Origin: Rhizobium sp. BK313 | GTDB taxonomy: Bacteria > Pseudomonadota > Alphaproteobacteria > Rhizobiales > Rhizobiaceae | Length of the DNA: 64,000 nt | Direction of reading: 5' to 3' | Assembly (NCBI RefSeq): GCF_014193655.1 | Contig: NZ_JACHZQ010000001.1 | Location: 620,001-684,000 of the forward strand | Part shown: positions 44,618-52,918 of the stretch, in pieces | Numbering within the stretch: the stretch's first letter is position 1 | Layout of the letters: each line of letters opens with the position of its first letter | The notes under the pieces: generated by a model | Seen by the model: the letters and a program-made list of their open reading frames with translations, nothing else | Told to the model about the DNA's origin: nothing | The model's database searches: none | Translations under genes and position numbers: made by a program

Positions 44618-45328
44618 ATGTCGTTTTGGGAAAAATTGCTGAATGCTATTGGTGGCACCGCTGGCAATGCCCTGTCGGCGGTGGTTGAAGCCATCCGTAC
44701 GGTGTTCGAAGGCGATCCGGAAACCCGCCGCAAGGTGGCTGTTTCCGTTGCCATCATCGCGCTTTCCGCCAAGATGGCGAAGGCCGACGGCGTGGTGACC
44801 GAGAACGAGGTCAACGCCTTCCGGGAGATATTCGAATTTCCGCCGGATCAGGCGAAGAACGTCGCGCGTCTTTATAATCTGGCGCGCCAGGACGTCGCCG
44901 GCTACGAGGCCTATGCCGAGAAGCTATCGTCGCTTTGTGTTACCTGCACGAAGAATTGCCCGGTGCTGGAAGACGTGCTCGATGGTCTCTTCCATATCGC
45001 CAAGGCCGATGGCCTGATCCACGAGAAGGAAATAGCCTTCCTGCAGCACATTGCCCAGATCTTCCATATGAGTGAAGAGCGGTTCGAGCAGATCATGGCG
45101 CGCCACGTCAGTGTCGGCGGCCGCGATCCTTACAAGGTGCTCGGCGTGTCGCCCCAGGATGATTTCACGACCATCCGTCGTCGCTACCATGGCCTGGTCT
45201 ACGAGAACCACCCTGACCGTCTCGTCTCGCGCGGCGTGCCGGAAGAGTTCCACCTTATCGCCAATGAGCGCATGGCGGCGCTCAATGCGGCCTATGCGGA
45301 AATCGAGAAAGAACGCCGCGCCGCATGA
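44618..45328 (+). CDS. TerB-like / J-domain protein (DjlA family)
   Basis: A 236-residue protein with a TerB/DjlA-type helical domain at about 45-160 (metal-type residues in KMAKADGVVTENE and HIAKADGLIHEKE) and a C-terminal J domain (about 168-232) with the essential HPD in YENHPDRL. It would stimulate a DnaK-type chaperone. Unlike enterobacterial DjlA it has no clear membrane segment at the start. Its stop overlaps the start of the amidase gene as ATGA, an arrangement linking it to envelope upkeep. Confidence 0.87.
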   Translation: MSFWEKLLNAIGGTAGNALSAVVEAIRTVFEGDPETRRKVAVSVAIIALSAKMAKADGVVTENEVNAFREIFEFPPDQAKNVARLYNLARQDVAGYEAYAEKLSSLCVTCTKNCPVLEDVLDGLFHIAKADGLIHEKEIAFLQHIAQIFHMSEERFEQIMARHVSVGGRDPYKVLGVSPQDDFTTIRRRYHGLVYENHPDRLVSRGVPEEFHLIANERMAALNAAYAEIEKERRAA

Positions 45329-46086
45329 GTTCCTTTGCGGCAGATTTTTCCGGCGCCAGCGTGCAGCCGTCGCCAAACCATGGCGAGCGCAGGGGCGGGC
45401 ATAAGCCGGACATGATCCTTCTGCACTATACCGGCATGGGTACGGCCGAAGTCGCGCTTGACTGGCTCTGTCGTGACGAGAGCCAGGTGTCGAGCCACTA
45501 TTTCGTTTTCGAGGATGGGCGCGTGATCCAGCTCGTGCCGGAGGAACGCCGCGCATGGCACGCCGGCAAAAGCGTCTGGCACAATGAGGCCGATATCAAT
45601 TCGTTGTCGATCGGCATCGAAATTGCCAATGCCGGTCATCCCGGCGGGCTGCCGGACTTTCCCGACGCGCAGATCGAAGCGGTCATCGAACTGTGTCGCG
45701 ATTGCGGCCAGCGCTGGGCGATTTCACCTGAGCGTGTGCTTGGACACTCCGATGTCGCGCCTGTCCGCAAGGTCGATCCGGGCGAAAAATTCCCGTGGGC
45801 ACGACTGGCTGCAGCAGGCGTCGGTCATTGGGTCGAACCGGCGCCGATCACTGGTGGACGGTTCTTCCAGAAGGGCGATGTCGGCCAGCCGATCGAGGCG
45901 CTGCAATCGATGCTCTCGCTCTATGGTTACGGCACGGAAATTACAGGCGAATTCTCCACGAAGCTGGAAGGGGACGTCGAGGCCTTTCAGCGCCATTTCC
46001 GCCAAGAGCGCGTGGACGGGATTGCCGATTTTTCGACCATCGACACGCTGCATCGTTTGCTGTCCGCGCTGCCTCGCTTTTCCTAA
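45325..46086 (+). CDS. N-acetylmuramoyl-L-alanine amidase (AmpD type) with peptidoglycan-binding domain
   Basis: A 253-residue zinc amidase. His34 (ILLHYTGM), a second His in VLGHSDVAP and the Asp in RKVDPGEKFPW are the expected metal ligands and catalytic residues; GTAEVALDWLCRDESQVSSHY is typical of the family. A C-terminal peptidoglycan-binding domain follows (about 185-250). No signal peptide is seen, so it probably works in the cytoplasm on anhydro-muropeptides in cell-wall recycling, as AmpD does. Translationally coupled to the TerB/J-domain gene. Confidence 0.9.
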   Translation: MSSFAADFSGASVQPSPNHGERRGGHKPDMILLHYTGMGTAEVALDWLCRDESQVSSHYFVFEDGRVIQLVPEERRAWHAGKSVWHNEADINSLSIGIEIANAGHPGGLPDFPDAQIEAVIELCRDCGQRWAISPERVLGHSDVAPVRKVDPGEKFPWARLAAAGVGHWVEPAPITGGRFFQKGDVGQPIEALQSMLSLYGYGTEITGEFSTKLEGDVEAFQRHFRQERVDGIADFSTIDTLHRLLSALPRFS

Positions 46087-46214
46087 GGGTAGGCTGACCT
46101 CATTTTTGCGATGGCAGAGGCGCCGTAACGCTCAAAATGCGTAACGTGCTGCAGCGCCACATCATTTCCCTATTATCTCCGCATTGCGCTGGTCTAACGA
46201 CGCTCGCTAAACGG

Positions 46215-46341
46215 CGGTCGCGCAAATCTCGTTTGTGTGTCGCGCGGCCGTAAAGAATAACGGGGACCGTGCACTCCGGCGGCTCTTTTTGCCTCGCGCC
46301 GGATCGATAGCTTTCTGCTATCCGCGGTCCCGCGCCCGGAG
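46215..46341 (+). ncRNA. structured mRNA leader ahead of the SLT transglycosylase gene (candidate cis-regulatory RNA)
   Basis: Three elements can be drawn by hand. (1) A 9-bp stem, 46215-46223 with 46242-46250. (2) A three-way junction closed by GGGACCG (46263-46269) and CGGTCCC (46325-46331), with arm CCGGCG/CGCCGG (46276-46281/46297-46302) and arm GATAGC/GCTATC (46306-46311/46317-46322). (3) A competing pair: CTCCGG at 46274-46279 is complementary to the ribosome-binding segment CCGGAG at 46336-46341. The last two cannot form together, which is how translation-controlling riboswitches or RNA thermometers work. I do not match it to a known class. Confidence 0.5.
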
Positions 46342-46353
46342 ACAAAAGACTAC

Positions 46354-46911
46354 ATGAAAAATCTGATTGTTGCGGCGGCAGCATGCGTAAGCGTGCTGCT
46401 GACAGGATATGATTGCGCCTTTGCCGACCCGCTCGGCGAGAAAACCCAGACCTTTCCTCTGCAGGTCATCACGCGTACCACCGGCTATCCGATGCCCGGT
46501 GTCCCTGCCGAATTGCGCGATGCGGAAAATTCCTTCACTGAACAAAATCCCTATTCGGCCCTGATTGCCAAATATGCCAAGGAGAACGGCGTGCCGGTCG
46601 TATTGGCGACGGCGGTCATTCAGATCGAAAGCAATTTCAATCCAAAGCGGCGCGGCAGCGCCGGCGAGATCGGCCTGATGCAGATCAAGCCCACGACAGC
46701 GAAGCTGATGGGCTATTCCGGAAGTGCCAAGGGACTTTACGATCCCGATACGAACATCAAGTTCGGCATGAAATACCTCGCCATGGCGCAGGAACTTGGC
46801 GGTGGAGCGACGTGCAACACCATCCTCAAATACAATGCCGGTCACGCTGCGACGCGCATGAATCCGATCTCGCAGCAATATTGCGGTAAGGTGCTGGCGC
46901 TCCTTGATTAA
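46354..46911 (+). CDS. small SLT-domain lytic transglycosylase
   Basis: A 185-residue exported enzyme: signal peptide (about 1-24, ending AFA), then an SLT domain with the catalytic Glu in VIQIESNFNP, the GLMQIKPTTA motif and the final active-site block ILKYNAGH. It has little beyond the catalytic domain. CCGGAG (46336-46341) is the only ribosome binding site candidate, 12 bases before the ATG, and can be masked by the upstream leader. The upstream neighbours are also peptidoglycan genes, in the same direction. Confidence 0.9.
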   Translation: MKNLIVAAAACVSVLLTGYDCAFADPLGEKTQTFPLQVITRTTGYPMPGVPAELRDAENSFTEQNPYSALIAKYAKENGVPVVLATAVIQIESNFNPKRRGSAGEIGLMQIKPTTAKLMGYSGSAKGLYDPDTNIKFGMKYLAMAQELGGGATCNTILKYNAGHAATRMNPISQQYCGKVLALLD

Positions 46912-46992
46912 TGGCTGCTTTTGAGAGGATTGCGGGTAGGGCTGAACCGCTTTCCATGTTATCGAGTCGCGATCATTTGCGAGGGACATAAC

Positions 46993-48186
46993 ATGGCAGC
47001 GGATTTCAGGTTCATCGTCGTCGGTCGGGGGATGATGGGGGCGGCTGCCGCCCGCCATCTGGCCAAACAAGTGGACGGCATAGCCGTCATCGGACCGGAT
47101 GAGCCCGAGGACCGCGCGAACCATCAGGGTGTTTTCGGTAGTCACTACGACGAAGGCCGGATTACCCGCACCATCGATCCCGACGCCGACTGGGCGCGAC
47201 TCGCCAATCGCTCGATCGCTCGCTATGCCGAGATCGAGCGCGACAGCGGCATTCAGTTCTACGCGCCGGTCGGCTGCCTCGTGGTCGGGCCGAAGCGGGG
47301 CGGCACGCATGCCTATGTCGGCAGTGTCGTCGATGCCGCGTCTCGACTCGGTGTCCAGACAGAAGTTCTGAACGATGCCGGGTTGAGGGCGAAATTCCCC
47401 TTCTTCTCCTTTGCGGAAGGCAGTGAGGGCGTCTACGAGCCACACGGCGCCGGCCATATCAGCCCGCGTCGGCTGGTGAAGGCACAGTCGTTGCTGGCGG
47501 AGAAAGCGGGAGCTCGCATCATCAAGCAGACCGTCGTCTCGATCCGCGACGAGGGCGGCCTGGCGGTCGTCACCACGGCGGAAGGCGAGACATTCCGGGC
47601 GGAGAAAGTCCTCCTCGCCGCGGGCGGTTTTTCCATTGCCGAGAATCTGTTGCCGCGGCCGGTTGAGATGAAGGTTTATGGCCGCACGGTGACCTTCTTC
47701 GAGGTAAGCGAGGCGGAAGCCGAGGCGCTTTCGGCCATGCCGTCGCTGATATCTTCCAAGCCTGACAATATCGACAGCATTTACTTGCTGCCTCCGATCC
47801 GCTACCCGGACGGAAAATACTACATCAAGATCGGCGGCGACCCGGACGCTCTCCAATTCGAAAGCGAACCGGATCTGCGTAGGTGGTTTCGAACCGCCGG
47901 CCGCGACAAGGCACGCGATCACTTGACGCGGATCATCCACGAACTGGTTCCCGGCGTGACCGGGCCGTCGGCCTTTACCAATTCCTGTGCCGTTTCCTAT
48001 TCGCCGACCAGCTATCCCATGATCGGTTACACGTCGTCGCCGCGCGTCGCTGTTCTGACCGGCGGGTGCGGCACGGCGGCGAAGAGTTCAGACGAGATCG
48101 GCAGGCTCGGGGCGGAATTGTTGCTTGAAGGTCGAATCAAGGATGACGGCTACCGCACGGATTTCTCTGCACATTTCCGTGCTTAG
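46993..48186 (+). CDS. FAD-dependent amine oxidoreductase (monomeric sarcosine oxidase / MTOX type)
   Basis: A 397-residue flavoprotein of the DAO fold. The dinucleotide motif VVGRGMMGAAAARHLA is at about 8-23 (the first Gly of GxGxxG is kept, third position Met), with GSHYDEGRITR resembling the MSOX/N-methyltryptophan oxidase group. The C-terminal substrate part has CAVSYSPTSYPMIGY. The covalent FAD cysteine of MSOX would fall in NSCAVSYS or GGCGTAAKSS; Cys in the latter is a good candidate. The substrate is an N-methyl or secondary amine by family. The ATG at 46993 follows GAGGGA. Confidence 0.85.
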   Translation: MAADFRFIVVGRGMMGAAAARHLAKQVDGIAVIGPDEPEDRANHQGVFGSHYDEGRITRTIDPDADWARLANRSIARYAEIERDSGIQFYAPVGCLVVGPKRGGTHAYVGSVVDAASRLGVQTEVLNDAGLRAKFPFFSFAEGSEGVYEPHGAGHISPRRLVKAQSLLAEKAGARIIKQTVVSIRDEGGLAVVTTAEGETFRAEKVLLAAGGFSIAENLLPRPVEMKVYGRTVTFFEVSEAEAEALSAMPSLISSKPDNIDSIYLLPPIRYPDGKYYIKIGGDPDALQFESEPDLRRWFRTAGRDKARDHLTRIIHELVPGVTGPSAFTNSCAVSYSPTSYPMIGYTSSPRVAVLTGGCGTAAKSSDEIGRLGAELLLEGRIKDDGYRTDFSAHFRA

Positions 48187-48252
48187 GCCTCAGCGGAGAC
48201 AATGCCGCATATTTCGGTGGCAATTGCCGGCGGTCTCGGCTAATGGAGCCCT

Positions 48253-48651
48253 GCCAGTTGGCCGGGCAGCCGCGCTTCACCAATGCCGAAAGGCGGTGGG
48301 GTGAGGAAAGTCCGGGCTCCACGGAAACACGGTGCCGGATAACGTCCGGCGGGGGTAACCTCAGGGAAAGTGCCACAGAAAGCAAACCGCCCGGTCCTCG
48401 GATCGGGTAAGGGTGAAAGGGTGGGGTAAGAGCCCACCGCGTCTCTGGCAACAGCGACGGCACGGTAAACCCCACCGGGAGCAAAACCGAATAGGGATGA
48501 CGCGGACCGCGAAAGCGGTCCAGCCCGTTTCCGGGCCGGTCATCCGGGTGGGTTGCATGAGGCGGCGCGCAAGCGGCGTCCCAGATGAATGGCTGCCACG
48601 TTCCGGCCTCGGTCGGAGCCATACAGAACCCGGCTTACAGGCCAACTGGCA
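48253..48651 (+). ncRNA. rnpB: RNase P RNA (type A)
   Basis: The catalytic RNA of RNase P, which trims tRNA 5' ends. P1 is GCCAGTTGGCC (48253-48263) with GGCCAACTGGC (48640-48650). Conserved blocks include GAGGAAAGTCCGGGCTCC (CR-I), GGGTAAGGGTGAAAGGGTG, GGTAAACCCCACCGGGAGCAA with AGCAA pairing near P8-P9, GAATAGGGATGACGCG, and GAGCCATACAGAACCCGGCTTA (CR-V) near the 3' end. It lies just upstream of the division cluster. All protein frames across it are spurious. Confidence 0.96.
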
Positions 48652-48806
48652 AATCTTCCTTCCCCGATGCCGATGCTTATAGTGCGCCTTGCGGAAACAA
48701 TTTTCAGGCTGTCAGAAGCCTTGGTTTTCAGCCTCTGCACTCTGCCGAGGAGAGGCGTTTTCGCCTGTGAAAACAAACCGTTTTGAAGCGTCCGTTCAGG
48801 GCGATC

Positions 48807-48829
48807 CTAACCTTTCGTTAAACTTAACG
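48807..48829. promoter_or_regulatory. CtrA-like half-site pair and inverted repeat
   Basis: CTAA-N7-TTAA (48807-48821) differs by one base from the CtrA consensus TTAA-N7-TTAA. It overlaps CGTTAA-AC-TTAACG (48816-48829), a perfect 6-bp inverted repeat. CtrA is the master cell-cycle regulator of alphaproteobacteria, and division genes are among its known targets; the site here is inferred. Confidence 0.35.
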
Positions 48830-48869
48830 GCTTATGAATATTCAGGCTGTGGCCACGTCTCCGTGGCTT

Positions 48870-48909
48870 CATCCCATTGACGCCCATATGGTCCCATGGT
48901 ATCCCAAGA
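48870..48909 (-). promoter_or_regulatory. MraZ operator: four TGGG repeats at 10-bp spacing
   Basis: On the plus strand CCCA begins at 48873, 48883, 48893 and 48903, exactly 10 bp apart; on the minus strand these read TGGGATACCA, TGGGACCATA, TGGGCGTCAA and TGGGATGAAG in register. MraZ of E. coli binds TGGG(A/G) direct repeats with this period to repress its own operon. The four copies are on the strand opposite to mraZ and about 175-210 bases before its start. Confidence 0.75.
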
Positions 48910-49082
48910 GCACACTGCACAAGGGCAAATCAATGCCCATTCATCGCAAAGCCTTGATCCCTCCTTTATCGGAGGCGTCGGAAGGGTATTCTCTCTTTCG
49001 GCTTGCGAAGCTGTGTCCGATTTTGGCTATGTCTGCGGGCGAATGATCGCCCGTATGTCATGGGAAACGGGTGTTTCGCGTC

Positions 49083-49523
49083 ATGAACCGCTTCCTGTCG
49101 AATGCGACCAACAGGATCGATGCCAAGGGCCGGGTATCCGTGCCGGCGGCATTTCGTTCGGTGTTGGTGGAGCGCAATATCCAGGAGCTGTATTGTTTCC
49201 AGGATTTTGTGTTCCCGGCGATCAGCGTCGGCGGTCTCGATCTGCTCGATCGGTTCGAGCGGCAGATTGCGGCGGACGATCCTTTTTCGCCGGCGGCGAA
49301 CCAGATGTCGCTCCTGATTCACGGGGGCGGGGTCTTCATGAAGCTCGATGCGGAAGGGCGGCTGATGGTCACGGATTTTATCCGCGGCTTCACCGGTATC
49401 GCCAACGAAGTGACTTTCGTCGGGCGGGCAGATCATTTTCAATTGTGGCAGCCGGAGGCTTTCCAAGCCTTGCAGGCGCAGGCACGAGAGGAGCGCAAGC
49501 TGGCGGGCGGGCGCTCGGAATAG
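49083..49523 (+). CDS. mraZ: transcriptional regulator MraZ
   Basis: A 146-residue protein with two AbrB-like swapped-hairpin repeats: [23 protein letters not shown] at the start and [11 protein letters not shown] in the second half. MraZ forms a ring that binds repeated DNA boxes ahead of the dcw operon and represses it. The ATG at 49083 begins at the conserved MNRFLSN; an in-frame GTG at 49071 is possible. First gene of the cluster, 14 bases before rsmH. Confidence 0.93.
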   Translation: MNRFLSNATNRIDAKGRVSVPAAFRSVLVERNIQELYCFQDFVFPAISVGGLDLLDRFERQIAADDPFSPAANQMSLLIHGGGVFMKLDAEGRLMVTDFIRGFTGIANEVTFVGRADHFQLWQPEAFQALQAQAREERKLAGGRSE

Positions 49524-49537
49524 GACGGGGAAACGGA

Positions 49538-50563
49538 ATGGCGGCGAATCCTGGCGGAGGCTCGACTGATGCCGGTGGCGGACCGGTTCGCCACATTCCG
49601 GTTCTCCTTGCAGAAGTGCTTGAGGTGCTGGCACCGGTCGCCGGCAAGCTCATTCTTGATGGCACGTTCGGCGCCGGTGGCTATACCTCGGCTATTCTGA
49701 GGGCTGGTGCGGATGTAATTGCGCTCGACCGCGATCCGACTGCGATTGCGGCAGGGCAGGCGATGGTTGCTGCTCATGCAGGCCATCTTTCTCTCGTTCA
49801 TTCGCAGTTTTCGCAGCTTGCCGACCACGCGCCGCATAACGGGCTCGATGGCGTCGTGCTGGATATCGGTGTCTCTTCGATGCAGCTTGATGAGGCCGAG
49901 CGCGGCTTCTCGTTCAACAAGAGCGGCCCGCTCGACATGCGCATGTCGGCAAGCGGCGTATCGGCGGCCGATGTCGTCAATCGCGCCAAGTTGGCCGATC
50001 TCATTCGCATTTTCGCCTTTCTCGGTGAAGAGAAGCAGGCGCCGCGCATCGCGCATGCAATCGAAAAGCGGCGGGCGGAAGCACCGTTCGTCACGACCCG
50101 CGATCTCGCTGGACTGATCGAGATCGTCACGCCGCGGAAGGCCAAGGACAAGATCCATCCTGCGACCCGGGTTTTCCAGGCGCTGCGCATCTTTGTCAAC
50201 GACGAGCTCGGCGAGCTGGCGCAGGCGCTATTTGCCGCCGAGCGGGCGCTGAAGCCGGGCGGTCGTCTGGTTGTTGTTACTTTTCATTCCCTGGAAGACC
50301 GGATCGTCAAGAAGTTCTTCGCCGATCGCTCGGGCCGCGCCACCGGCTCTCGCCATATGCCCATGGTGCACGAGCGGCTGGCGACCTTCGATCCGATTGG
50401 TAAGCCGATGATTTCGGCAAGCGACGCGGAGGCTGAGGTCAATCCGCGGGCGCGCTCGGCCAAGCTGCGCGCGGGTGTTCGCACCGCTGCGACGGCTGAG
50501 GCTGCCGATCTCTCGATCTTCGATCTGCCCAATCTCGCCAGTCTCGAAAAGCTCGGAGGTTGA
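49538..50563 (+). CDS. rsmH: 16S rRNA (cytosine1402-N4)-methyltransferase
   Basis: A 341-residue methyltransferase (MraW) that N4-methylates C1402 of 16S rRNA in the ribosomal P site. Motifs: [25 protein letters not shown] (SAM loop), [27 protein letters not shown] and [14 protein letters not shown] continuous frame reaches back to 48896, but the ATG at 49538 after the mraZ stop is where family similarity begins. The N-terminal 17 residues are Gly-rich. One base separates it from ftsL. Confidence 0.94.
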   Translation: MAANPGGGSTDAGGGPVRHIPVLLAEVLEVLAPVAGKLILDGTFGAGGYTSAILRAGADVIALDRDPTAIAAGQAMVAAHAGHLSLVHSQFSQLADHAPHNGLDGVVLDIGVSSMQLDEAERGFSFNKSGPLDMRMSASGVSAADVVNRAKLADLIRIFAFLGEEKQAPRIAHAIEKRRAEAPFVTTRDLAGLIEIVTPRKAKDKIHPATRVFQALRIFVNDELGELAQALFAAERALKPGGRLVVVTFHSLEDRIVKKFFADRSGRATGSRHMPMVHERLATFDPIGKPMISASDAEAEVNPRARSAKLRAGVRTAATAEAADLSIFDLPNLASLEKLGG

Positions 50564-50564
50564 T

Positions 50565-51101
50565 ATGCTGAAGACTTTTGACATCGTTCTGATTGGCGTC
50601 ATGACGGCAATGGCCGCTGTCACCTACACGATCAAACATCGTGCCGAGCTGAAGCTCGAAGAGGTTCATCGCCTCGAATCGGAGATCAAGCTGGAGAAGG
50701 ACACGATCGAGCTTCTGAAGGCGGATTGGGCGCTGGTCGTGCAGCCAAACCGCTTGGAGCGATTGGTCAATAACTATAACGACGAACTCAAGCTGCAGCC
50801 GACCCTGTCGACCGCGATTGTGCAGCCGAACGAGTTGCCGATGCTGCGCTCGCAGCTTCCGCCGGAAACCATTGCCGATGCCAAGGATGGCGCGAAGGAC
50901 GGCAGCGCCAAAGCAGCCAGCAGCAAGGTGAATTCGGCCGCGGCGTCGAAGAATGGCGACACGACGGACGCGGAAATCAGAAAGGCGATTGCCGATGTCG
51001 CCGCCGCTCCTGCGCCGCGTCCGGTTGCCAAGGCGCCGTCGCTGCTGAAGCGCAAAAAACAAGAAGTCGACAATATCGCAACGGGATCGGTGGACGAGTG
51101 A
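50565..51101 (+). CDS. ftsL: cell division protein FtsL
   Basis: A 178-residue bitopic protein: a short cytoplasmic start, a membrane segment at about 4-24, and a periplasmic coiled coil at about 28-65 (ELKLEEVHRLESEIKLEKD), followed by an Ala/Lys/Asp-rich tail that makes it longer than the E. coli protein (121). FtsL links FtsB/FtsQ to the septal synthase FtsWI. The ATG at 50565 follows GGAGG; the longer frame lies inside rsmH. Its stop overlaps the ftsI start (TGATG). Confidence 0.88.
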   Translation: MLKTFDIVLIGVMTAMAAVTYTIKHRAELKLEEVHRLESEIKLEKDTIELLKADWALVVQPNRLERLVNNYNDELKLQPTLSTAIVQPNELPMLRSQLPPETIADAKDGAKDGSAKAASSKVNSAAASKNGDTTDAEIRKAIADVAAAPAPRPVAKAPSLLKRKKQEVDNIATGSVDE

Positions 51102-52852
51102 TGTCTTTTCTTTCGCGCATCATGGTCTTGAAAAGCAAGGCGCATTTCTCCACCGACGGCAATAACCGCCCGAACGACGGTTTCAGTGGATCGACCTTTG
51201 AAGGTGCCCGTAAACGCAAGTCCAATCAGGCCAAGAGCCGTGTCGTTCTGTTGGTCGCGAGCTTTGCCGTCGTCTACTGCATCATCGGCGGTCGTCTCGC
51301 CCAGTTCGCCATGACCCCGCCGGATACGACGTCGAGCATCCTGCCGCCTGACCGGCTGATGGCCTCACGCCCTGACATCGTCGACCGCAACGGCGCGCTG
51401 CTTGCGACCGATATCCGCACGGTGTCGCTGTTTGCCGAACCGAACAAGATCATCGATCCCGATGAGGCGGTCGAGGAATTGCGCACCGTCCTGCCCGACC
51501 TCGACACCAAGGGCACCTATAAGAAACTTGCCGTCAAGACCTCGCATTTTGCCTGGCTTCGCCGGCAGTTGACGCCGAAACAGCAGAGCCAGATCCTGGC
51601 GCTCGGCATTCCCGGCATCGGTTTTCGTCCGGAAAAGCGCCGCTTCTATCCAGGCGGCTCGACCGCCGCCCACATTCTCGGCTACGTCAATATCGATAAT
51701 CGTGGCGTCGCGGGCATGGAGAAATACATCGACGACCAGGGGCTTGCCGATCTCGCGGCCGCCGGCATGACCAATGACCAGCCGCTGCAGCCGGTGAAAC
51801 TGTCGATCGATCTGCGTGTGCAGGACATCGTCCATGATGCCGTTGTCAACGCCGTCAACAATTTCCAGGCAAAGGGCGCGGGTGCAGCGGTACTCGACGC
51901 TCGCACCGGCGAAGTGCTGGCAATGGCGTCGGCCCCCGACTTCGATCCGAACTATCCGAACGAGGGTGCCGCGGAAGGCTGGCTCAACCGCATGACGAAC
52001 GGAACGTTCGAAATGGGGTCGACCTTCAAGACCTTCACCATGGCGATGGCGCTCGATTCCGGCAAGGTCACGCTGCGTGATGCCTTTGATGCCACCAACC
52101 CGATCCGCATCGGCGGCTTCACCATTCATGACTTCCACGGACAGCATCGCGTGCTGACCGTTCCGGAAATCTTCCAGTATTCCTCTAACATCGGCACGGC
52201 GAAGATCGCTGACCTCATTGGCATCGATGCGCACAAGGAATTCCTGACCCGGATGGGGCTGCTCAACAAAATGGACACCGAGCTGCCGGAAGTGAAGATG
52301 CCGAGCCAGCCGCATGTGTGGAAGAAGATCAACTCGATCACCATCTCCTTCGGCCACGGTGTCTCCACGACACCGCTGCAGACGGCGGTCGCCGGTGCGG
52401 CCCTCGTCAACGGCGGCAAGCTGATCGAGCCGACCTTCCTGCCACGAACCCGGGAGCAGGCCGATGCGATCGCCAAGACCGTCGTCAAGAAGAGCACCAG
52501 CGACGACATCCGCTTCCTGCTCGATTTCAACGGCTCCAAGGGGTCCGGCCGCGCCGCCCGCGTACCTGGCTATGACGTCGGCAGCAAAACCGGCACGGCC
52601 GATAAGGTCGTCAACGGCCGCTATTCGCACACACTGAATTTCAACACCTTCCTGGCTGCGTTCCCGATCGACAATCCGCAATATGTCATCATGACCTTCT
52701 GCGATGAGCCGAAGACCGGTGAGCATGGCGGCACCATCTCGGCCTATACGGCGGCGCCGATCGCTCGCGACATCATCGCACGGGCGGCGCCTATTCTCGG
52801 AATCCAACCCAGCTTCGGAAACGGCAACTCGGCCTTGCTGGTGTCTTATTAA
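51101..52852 (+). CDS. ftsI: septal peptidoglycan transpeptidase FtsI (PBP3)
   Basis: A 583-residue class B penicillin-binding protein. A membrane anchor at about 48-66, the dimerisation/pedestal domain (RPDIVDRNG motif), then the transpeptidase domain with catalytic Ser307 in STFK, the YSSN motif and KTGTAD. It forms the 4-3 cross-links of septal wall together with FtsW. The start shares a base with the ftsL stop. 66 noncoding bases follow before murE, one of the larger gaps in this cluster. Confidence 0.95.
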   Translation: MSFLSRIMVLKSKAHFSTDGNNRPNDGFSGSTFEGARKRKSNQAKSRVVLLVASFAVVYCIIGGRLAQFAMTPPDTTSSILPPDRLMASRPDIVDRNGALLATDIRTVSLFAEPNKIIDPDEAVEELRTVLPDLDTKGTYKKLAVKTSHFAWLRRQLTPKQQSQILALGIPGIGFRPEKRRFYPGGSTAAHILGYVNIDNRGVAGMEKYIDDQGLADLAAAGMTNDQPLQPVKLSIDLRVQDIVHDAVVNAVNNFQAKGAGAAVLDARTGEVLAMASAPDFDPNYPNEGAAEGWLNRMTNGTFEMGSTFKTFTMAMALDSGKVTLRDAFDATNPIRIGGFTIHDFHGQHRVLTVPEIFQYSSNIGTAKIADLIGIDAHKEFLTRMGLLNKMDTELPEVKMPSQPHVWKKINSITISFGHGVSTTPLQTAVAGAALVNGGKLIEPTFLPRTREQADAIAKTVVKKSTSDDIRFLLDFNGSKGSGRAARVPGYDVGSKTGTADKVVNGRYSHTLNFNTFLAAFPIDNPQYVIMTFCDEPKTGEHGGTISAYTAAPIARDIIARAAPILGIQPSFGNGNSALLVSY

Positions 52853-52918
52853 GCGTGAAAGAATACACGGGTCGATTCGCGAGGGGCGGACTGATCGAGA
52901 AGGCGAAAAGTATATTCG

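Larger units (their letters stand above)
48652..49082. other. promoter region of the division/cell-wall cluster
   Basis: About 430 bases between rnpB and mraZ without a supported gene. It contains a CtrA-like site with an inverted repeat (48807-48829) and four MraZ-type repeats (48870-48909), each listed separately. The frame that runs through it into rsmH is fortuitous. Confidence 0.6.

Noticed and set aside
46263..46331. tRNA-like fold with a 7-bp acceptor stem
   Set aside because: The arms do not have tRNA spacing, there is no T-loop or anticodon arm, so it is treated as an mRNA leader.
48137..48786. Several reading frames on both strands across 48.1-48.8 kb
   Set aside because: They lie over the RNase P RNA, whose conserved blocks explain the sequence.
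48896..49537. Open frame continuous with rsmH reaching 214 codons upstream
   Set aside because: It overlaps the MraZ boxes and all of mraZ in another frame, has no domain content, and rsmH similarity begins only at the ATG 49538.
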